DNA of 64,000 bases from Glandiceps talaboti. Lineage: Eukaryota; Hemichordata; Enteropneusta; Spengelidae. Where the stretch lies: assembly GCF_964340395.1 (NCBI RefSeq), contig NC_135555.1, positions 1,717,001-1,781,000 of the forward strand. Direction: 5' to 3'. Of the stretch, positions 58,872-64,000 are shown in pieces. Under the pieces are notes generated by a model. It saw nothing but the letters and a program-made list of their open reading frames with translations, did not search any database and was not told where the DNA came from. Numbering within the stretch: position 1 is the stretch's first letter; every line of letters starts with the position of its first letter. The translations under genes and the position numbers were made by a program.

Positions 58872-59268
58872 GAGGCAGAGAGACAGACAGAGAGACAGAC
58901 AGACACGCACGCACGTTCACACAGACACACACACATACATACACACACACACGCACGCACGCACGCACGCGCGCCCCGCCCGCCCACACGCACGCACGCC
59001 CCCACCCACAGGCACACAGACACACACATACATACACGACGATAAAATTTTACCTGTATGCATTCCAATGCGAAGGCCAAGCCTTTCATCTGGTAAATGG
59101 GGTATTCTAAAACGATTGGCTTCTTCTAGAAGATCAACAGACATGGAGCCTATTTCCCAGGCCGCATGCACATCATTCTTCTCCGGCAACCCAGATACTA
59201 CCATGTAGGCATCGCCTATAGTCTCCACTTTATACACAGCATATCGGTCTATGCATTCGTCAAACGTA
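56073..59268 (-). CDS. Receptor-type guanylyl cyclase, C-terminal part of the catalytic domain (partial)
   Basis: Four minus-strand exons: 59268-59054, 58226-58128, 57860-57769 and 56171-56073 (TAA at 56073), all GT-AG with matching phases. They encode about 168 residues, from [20 protein letters not shown] to [50 protein letters not shown] and RMES are class III cyclase motifs. The Glu of VETIGD and the Cys of PRYCLFGD are the guanine-specifying residues. The Asn and Arg of NTASR are the catalytic pair. The metal-binding Asp block lies further upstream and is not seen, so the kinase-like and receptor domains must be beyond the window. NTASRMES points to membrane rather than soluble cyclases. 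Product: cGMP from GTP. The ligand type cannot be told. Confidence 0.93.
56790..56873. repeat. CAGA/CATA microsatellite in the last intron of the guanylyl cyclase
   Basis: (CAGA)n interrupted by CATACATACATA. No coding value. Confidence 0.95.
58398..58560 (+). mobile_element. Dispersed repeat, copy 4 (head plus CTGT tract)
   Basis: Head CTAGCAAAACTGAACTGAG with TTTCAGTAGAGCTA, then (CTGT)n at 58453-58532. Same family as 44322, 45594 and 48905. Most of the body is missing. It lies in a guanylyl cyclase intron. Confidence 0.7.
58826..59040. repeat. CA-rich complex microsatellite
   Basis: (CA)n, CAGA and CGCA/CACG runs end 13 bp from the exon at 59054. On the transcript it is a GT-rich tract immediately after the 5' splice site. 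Confidence 0.95.
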
Positions 59269-59369
59269 CTGAAAAGAAGTTTGAAAAGAACGGTACAGAT
59301 TAATTTCTTGTCTCTTGGCATACTTATATAGATCACTCAATCAGCAGTGAAACCTTTGGATCGGGATAT

Positions 59370-59848
59370 CAGGGAGCCTTCAGTATTTAAAGGGGGGAGT
59401 GGAGGGGGTGTTTCACTTTTACAAATCGGATCTCGGGGGAGGGCCATATTTTGGGGTAAGAGGAGGGTCACATTTCATTTTCACTCAGTATATTGTCTAA
59501 TTTCGCATTTTGGGGGAATTTGGCACCCCATTGTTGCAACATCGGGATAGGGCTAGGGTTAGGTACCGTAATATCCGTGTCAATCATTCACTGCTGATAA
59601 CTGTTACAGTGAATTGTCAGGTATGCTGTGAGGAGAGAAGTTACAGTGGGTCTCACAGGAGTAAAACGGGAACAGTTGGGTAAGATATTAGGGATAATAT
59701 GGTGGAGATGTTGACCTCAGTTGTTGACAACAAATTTGGGAGGATCACTTTTTAGAACAGCAAAATCGGGGGAGGATAATATTTTACGCAACAGCCCGGG
59801 CCTAATTTCCCCCAGCCCTCCCCCTTTTAATTACCGAAGGCTCCCTAA
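59370..59848. mobile_element. MITE-like element with about 28-bp inverted ends
   Basis: Left end AGGGAGCCTTCAGTATTTAA then AGGGGGGA; right end TCCCCC with TTTTAATTACCGAAGGCTCC and CT. The interior is G-rich (GGGGGAGG phrases) and non-coding. The target duplication is not clear. Confidence 0.75.
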
Positions 59849-60231
59849 CGCCGTTATATGCCAAGACAATTTGTGTGAGTAATACCACAGCCTAATATTG
59901 CATTGATACTTTTTCTCGTCTTCTTCAATCCGGGCTGGGGTGGGAAGGGTTGATTATTAAGGTGTACAGGAATAGCTCAATTCAGGTTTCTCATCGATTT
60001 GAGTCACTGTTAGTTGCTATGCATCATGCACATTATCCTGTCCTAAATCATTCACATTTTACAAACTTTTGTATGAAAATAGCAAGCCATCAGACTACAC
60101 ATGTTACTGTGCTGATACAACTACAAACGACTAAAAATCAAAACTTAGAATAATATTGCAAAGCAGCACATCATATTATCAATGGAAGATTAACTTTATA
60201 CGTAGAATGGAGTGAAAATGGAATGGAATCT

Positions 60232-60470
60232 GGTTTCCTATGGTCGCCGCTCCTTCTCTTCAGCAGCTCCTGAACTTTGGAACTCTCTACCCCTGGACAT
60301 TAAAACCTCTCCCAATGTTAACATTTTCAAAAGACGCTTGAAAACCCACATATTTCAGAGAGCTTTTTCATCTCCTTTCTAACTCTAAGCGCCACTGAAC
60401 ATTGTTTTCTTTGGATATTTGGCGCTATATAAATTTATTAGATAGATAGATAGATAGATAGATAGAAAAC
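60232..60470 (+). mobile_element. 3' end of a truncated CR1/L2-like LINE
   Basis: The + strand reads YGRRSFSSAAPELWNSLPLD then IKTSPNVNIFKRRLKTHIFQ and a stop, which is the typical C-terminal end of reverse transcriptase proteins of this class. A 3' UTR of about 90 nt follows, with GGCGCTATATAAATTTATTA and a (GATA)n tail at 60440-60465. The 5' part is missing, as usual for retrotransposed copies. Confidence 0.88.
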
Positions 60471-61799
60471 CCGTTGATAAAATACCAATTGACTATATCT
60501 GAAACATTTTGACGAGATCAAATAATTCATCCAATAACTTTAACAATTTGTACGAAAATTACTCTAATTGCAGTCGGATTGACGTAGTTTCTTTTCACGA
60601 TGGTGGGCACTGGATTATAGAGAACATATGTCTTTCCATTTATAAATGGTAATCATAGCCATACAGATATGCCGGAAACTCATCTTATAACGTTTTGAAA
60701 TGTCAATGTGAATATCGTACTAGTAATTATCATTGTGGAGGAGTCTTTCATTTCTGATTCCTTCTCATCTGGGTCGTGATTCTTGACGCAAACAACCAAC
60801 ACGTATAATAGATTGTATAGTTTAGCCGAGAAAATTAAATTGAATCAATTTTGATACGATTAATAGTTATTGAAAATAAGAAATGGTGTGGAATTATGTT
60901 ACACGTCTGATCGTATTGAAGGAAGATTCAAATTATGAACCCCACATTACGCGATTCTTTAGAAATATCCTCAAGCAGAGTAATGGTTTCTGTGATAACT
61001 AAGGCAGTCATTTCACCAAGCCTACATGCAGGGCGGTCATCGTAATTCAGTTCAATTCATAAACATTACATATCGCAAAGTAACAATGGGATAACACCTC
61101 TCTGTTCTCATACAGGCTTCACACAGGCAGTTGGCGGTAAAGGTTTCAAAATATTAAATAGGAACATTTCATTTTGATTTTATGTTCTTCATCAGAAAAC
61201 AATTATAGTGATGTCTTTCGATTATTGGTGTACAAATATATTAACAGGCTTTTAAAATGAAGTATGGCTTTTAAAATGAAGTATGTAGGATATCTTAGAA
61301 CACAGTTGTTTTTTGTGCAACGGCAAAATTCTACGCCCCTTTTCAATGAGCTCAGATTCTACTTGAAGTAGTTCTGATTTTTTGGAATCTATACAATTAT
61401 CAGATATATTTACCTTCACTGAAATTGTAAGCCCTGGTCGATCTTTTAAGGGGCAACATCAATAGTACATTGTAGGATAACCAGATTTAAACTGAATGCC
61501 TTCCGTAAGGGTATAAGCTTACTCTTGCAATTTCATGATTTTTGCAAGAAATTTAGCTCTATATCTGTGATTCGTCAAGTCCCAATGAAAGTTAGTTGTC
61601 AAAAATGTTGTTGAAATGCCCACCTCCTATTCCCAGCACAGGAAAGCTTGCCATCCTCGACTTCACTCGGCTTTCGTGATCCCCTACATACCCGGGATAT
61701 GCCATGTGCATGTCGAACTTTGTCCTCTGTCCCACCACGAGTTTACACATTTACACACTACGGGAAAATTGCAAGATTTTGTTGAGTGGCCGGAGTGGC
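60471..61799. other. Stretch without recognised feature
   Basis: No exon or clear repeat was found. A short duplicated phrase GGCTTTTAAAATGAAGTATG occurs twice near 61245-61285. Confidence 0.5.
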
Positions 61800-61809
61800 G
61801 CGCTGTACA

Positions 61810-61990
61810 ACCGACATTTGTAATAATTGCCGAAATTTGTAATAAACCGAAATTTGTAATAAAATTGCCGACATTTGTAATAAATTGCCGAAATTTGTAA
61901 TAAACTGACGACATTTGTAATAAATTCTGTGAACGACAATTGTAATAAAAATAGCCGATATTTGTAATAAATTTCAGAAAAAAATGTATA
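61810..61990 (+). repeat. Irregular cluster of about ten (A/C)ATTTGTAATAAA phrases
   Basis: GCCGAAATTTGTAATAAA and variants (GACATTTGTAATAA, GATATTTGTAATAAA, GACAATTGTAATAAA) recur at uneven distances of 17-27 bp, separated by short non-repeated spacers. It is not a head-to-tail array. Confidence 0.8.
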
Positions 61991-62123
61991 ATAAACCTGC
62001 CGAAATTATATAGGTCAATGTATAGGTCACCATTATTGATACATTGTCGCGAAATTTTCTTCCTAGGCTAGGCGAGACTTGGTCTATTTTCCATATTTTG
62101 ACCACACACACATTTGGAAATAA

Positions 62124-62581
62124 TTATAGATTATTACACTTGATATGTGAGAGTGTATTTATATCCTGAGATACAGAGCTAGATAAACGATTATGTACAA
62201 GCCTTGCAGCAAACAGCGGTAGTTTGTTATCGAGAGAAATCGGAAAAGAACACGGTAAAAAGGAGACGGTTCGAGGTCGATATAATACTTCCTAAACTTC
62301 TAATCGAAAATCTAAAAAGACACGATTTCTCTTTATTCATCTGCGTTGGGTATAGATTATAGATCATTACACTTGATAAATATGTGAAGTGTATTTATAT
62401 CCTGAGATACAGAGCTAGATAAATGATTATGTACAAGCCTTGCAACAAACAGCGGTAGTTTGTTATCTAGAGAAATCGGAAAAGAACACGGTAAAAAGGA
62501 GACGGTTCGAGGTCAATATAATATTTCCTAAACTACTAATCGAAAATCTAAAAAGACACGATTTCTCTTTATTCATCTGCG
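62124..62581. repeat. Two-copy direct repeat, period 234 bp
   Basis: Copies 62124-62345 and 62358-62581 share CCTGAGATACAGAGCTAGAT, ACAAGCCTTGCA, GAGACGGTTCGAGGTC and AAAAGACACGATTTCTCTTT, with few differences. No coding frame. Confidence 0.92.
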
Positions 62582-62690
62582 CATTAGTGTGTGAAATTTA
62601 AAAATGATTAGTCCATATTTGACGAAATTGAAACAAAGAAAATATTTCACCTGTTTGTGAACTCCGCGCTCATTGTAAACCTATTTTAAG

Positions 62691-62860
62691 GCCAAGAAAA
62701 AAAATGTTTTCTGGTGAGTTTGAATCACTAAAATACCCTGCCCCAGTCTTCTTTTTTCTCATGTTTGTCCAGCCAATGCGGAGTGCAGATCCAAGGGAAA
62801 CACAAGATAAGGTTGGCATGAAACCCCTGAAAACAGAGTCTTTCTCAGTGTAGAGCAAGA
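62691..62860. mobile_element. Second, truncated copy of the fold-back family at 19128
   Basis: Shares GGCCAAGAAAAAAAATGTTT, CACTAAAATACCCT, TGTTTGTCCAGCCAATGC and GCAGATCC with the element at 19128. No right inverted arm; a different hairpin begins at 62861. Confidence 0.6.
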
Positions 62861-63101
62861 GTATAAAATTGGCGTCAGATTCAGATTCAGGTAGTGTCAT
62901 ATTGAGCATCATATAGCCTCAGATCCGAAAACACCCGACTACAGTGAAGCAGAATCCTTCCCTGTAGTCTCAACGGTATTATTTCAGCTTTGAGTCCGTC
63001 GGGTGTCTTCGGATCTGAGGCCATTTGATGCTCATATAACGTTCATAAGATAATGCTACCTGAATCTGAATCTGACTCTGAATCTGAAGCCAACTTTATA
63101 C
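62861..63101. repeat. 241-bp inverted repeat (hairpin)
   Basis: The left arm (GTATAAAATTGGCGTCAGAT, ... CAGATCCGAAAACACCCGAC) pairs with the right arm (GTCGGGTGTCTTCGGATCTG ... CCAACTTTATAC). Arms are about 80-100 nt, with a few indels and about 60 nt between. CTGAATCTGAATCTGA sub-repeats lie in the arms. Confidence 0.88.
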
Positions 63102-63162
63102 TCGTTTGATCGATTAATTACTCAAATTGGTCATTAATATTCACCGGATTATTATCAAAACC

Positions 63163-63244
63163 TAATCAGTTCTGGCCATTACCCTACGGAACATGTCTAT
63201 GAAATTTCGTTCGAATTGATGCAGCCGTTTTTTTCGGAAATGGT

Positions 63245-63314
<70 letters not shown>

Positions 63315-63364
63315 GACACACAGACTTCATCGGTATATTATAACCTTCCTTACGGAAGGTAAAA
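63163..63364. mobile_element. Dispersed element with CA microsatellite
   Basis: CAAAACCTAATCAGTTCTGGCC at the start, (CA)n at 63244-63309, and ATAACCTTCCTTACGGAAGGT then AAAAAA at the end. CCTTACGGAAGG is a terminal palindrome. Related to 43258-43398. Confidence 0.7.
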
Positions 63365-63427
63365 AACTAAATTCATTTACTTTGGGGGTGGGGGTTGAGC
63401 CATTTTAGTTGTTATCGTACAAACACA

Positions 63428-64000
63428 ATCAATGGTTTTGATATATGAAACTAGACCCATTTCAACCACAAAGTGATAACACTTCGTATACTAAGATGTA
63501 GCAGGTTTATCAATGGTTTTGATATATGAAACTAGACCCCGTTCAACCACAATGCGATAACACTTCGTATACTAAGATGTAGCAGGTTTATCAATGGTTT
63601 TGATATATGAAACTAGACCCCGTACAACCACAAAGCGATAACACTTCGTATACTAATAAGATGTAGCAGGTTTATCAATGGTTTTGATATATAAAACTAG
63701 ACCCCGTTCAACCACAATGCGATAACACTTCGTATACTAAGATGTAGCAGGTTTATCAATGGTTTTGATATATGAAACTAGACCCCGTTCAACCACAAAG
63801 CGATAACACTTCGTATACTAAGATGTAGCAGGTTTATCAATGGTTTTGATATATGAAACTAGACCCCGTTCAACCACAATGCGATAACACTTCGTATACT
63901 AAGATGTAGCAGGTTTATCAATGGTTTTGATATATGAAACTAGACCCCGTTCAATCACAAAGCGATAACACTTCGTATACTAAGATGTAGCAGGTTTATC
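63428..64000. repeat. 81-bp satellite, at least 7 copies, running off the window
   Basis: Units contain ATCAATGGTTTTGATATATG, AAACTAGACCCCGTTCAACC and GCGATAACACTTCGTATACT. Copies are close to identical; AATGCG and AAAGCG types alternate. One copy has an ATA insert (ACTAATAAGATG). It is unfinished at base 64000. Confidence 0.96.

Larger units (their letters stand above)
59269..64000 (-). other. Upstream guanylyl cyclase intron, or flank
   Basis: The exon ending at 59268 has a good CTTCTTTTCAG acceptor. No further cyclase exon (metal-binding block, dimerisation helix, kinase-like domain) is seen on the minus strand up to the window end. The stretch is therefore read as one long intron filled with elements. 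Confidence 0.5.

Noticed and set aside
59347-59550. Glycine-rich ORF
   Set aside because: It lies in the G-rich MITE-like element.
59269-64000. Upstream catalytic or kinase-like exons of the guanylyl cyclase
   Set aside because: I searched the minus strand for the FSDIVGFT-type block and preceding helix and saw none, so they are taken to be beyond the window.

Overview
The window is nuclear DNA of an animal, most likely a marine invertebrate. The genes are split by GT-AG introns, many of them kilobases long. Introns and spacers are AT-rich and full of minisatellites, microsatellites, MITE-like elements, a tRNA-derived SINE and non-LTR remnants. The proteins (ADCK5, TPPP/p25, receptor-type guanylyl cyclase) are metazoan. 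I cannot fix the phylum from this sequence.

Layout. (1) 1-7.4 kb, + strand: the last five exons of an unrecognised coiled-coil protein. Its introns hold a 29-bp array (about 88 copies), a pentanucleotide tract and a 74-bp array. (2) 7.4-16.1 kb: gene-free apart from a 37-bp minisatellite at 14.0-15.3 kb. (3) 16.6-21.8 kb, - strand: a complete TPPP gene with three coding exons plus a probable TATA-driven 5' UTR exon. (4) 21.8-25.3 kb: spacer between divergent promoters. (5) 25.3-52.4 kb, + strand: a complete 15-exon ADCK5 gene (660 codons), a mitochondrial UbiB/AarF-type kinase-like protein. (6) 52.4-55.9 kb: repeat-rich spacer between convergent genes. (7) 56.1-59.3 kb, - strand: the last four coding exons of a receptor-type guanylyl cyclase; upstream exons are not seen up to 64 kb. 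(8) 59.3-64 kb: MITEs, a LINE 3' end, large hairpins and an 81-bp satellite running off the end.

The genes do not form an operon or pathway. The striking part is ADCK5. Several of its exon/intron boundaries have been tandemly amplified inside the adjoining intron: exon 2 3' end (2 decayed copies), exon 3 with its donor (3 short copies plus a second near-complete exon), exon 5 acceptor side (1 partial copy), exon 8 end plus donor (44 copies of a 62/63-bp unit, each with GAT|GTAAGT), and the exon 11 acceptor plus exon start (11 copies). In the exon 11 array the last seven copies are exactly 48 bp apart and stop-free in the coding frame. Use of these duplicated acceptors would add 16, 32 ... 112 residues without breaking the protein, whereas use of a duplicated exon 8 donor meets TGA almost at once. 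Intron 5 also carries a near-identical inverted copy of the terminal exon, fused to an inverted piece of intron 12. This boundary amplification is my candidate for a previously undescribed system.
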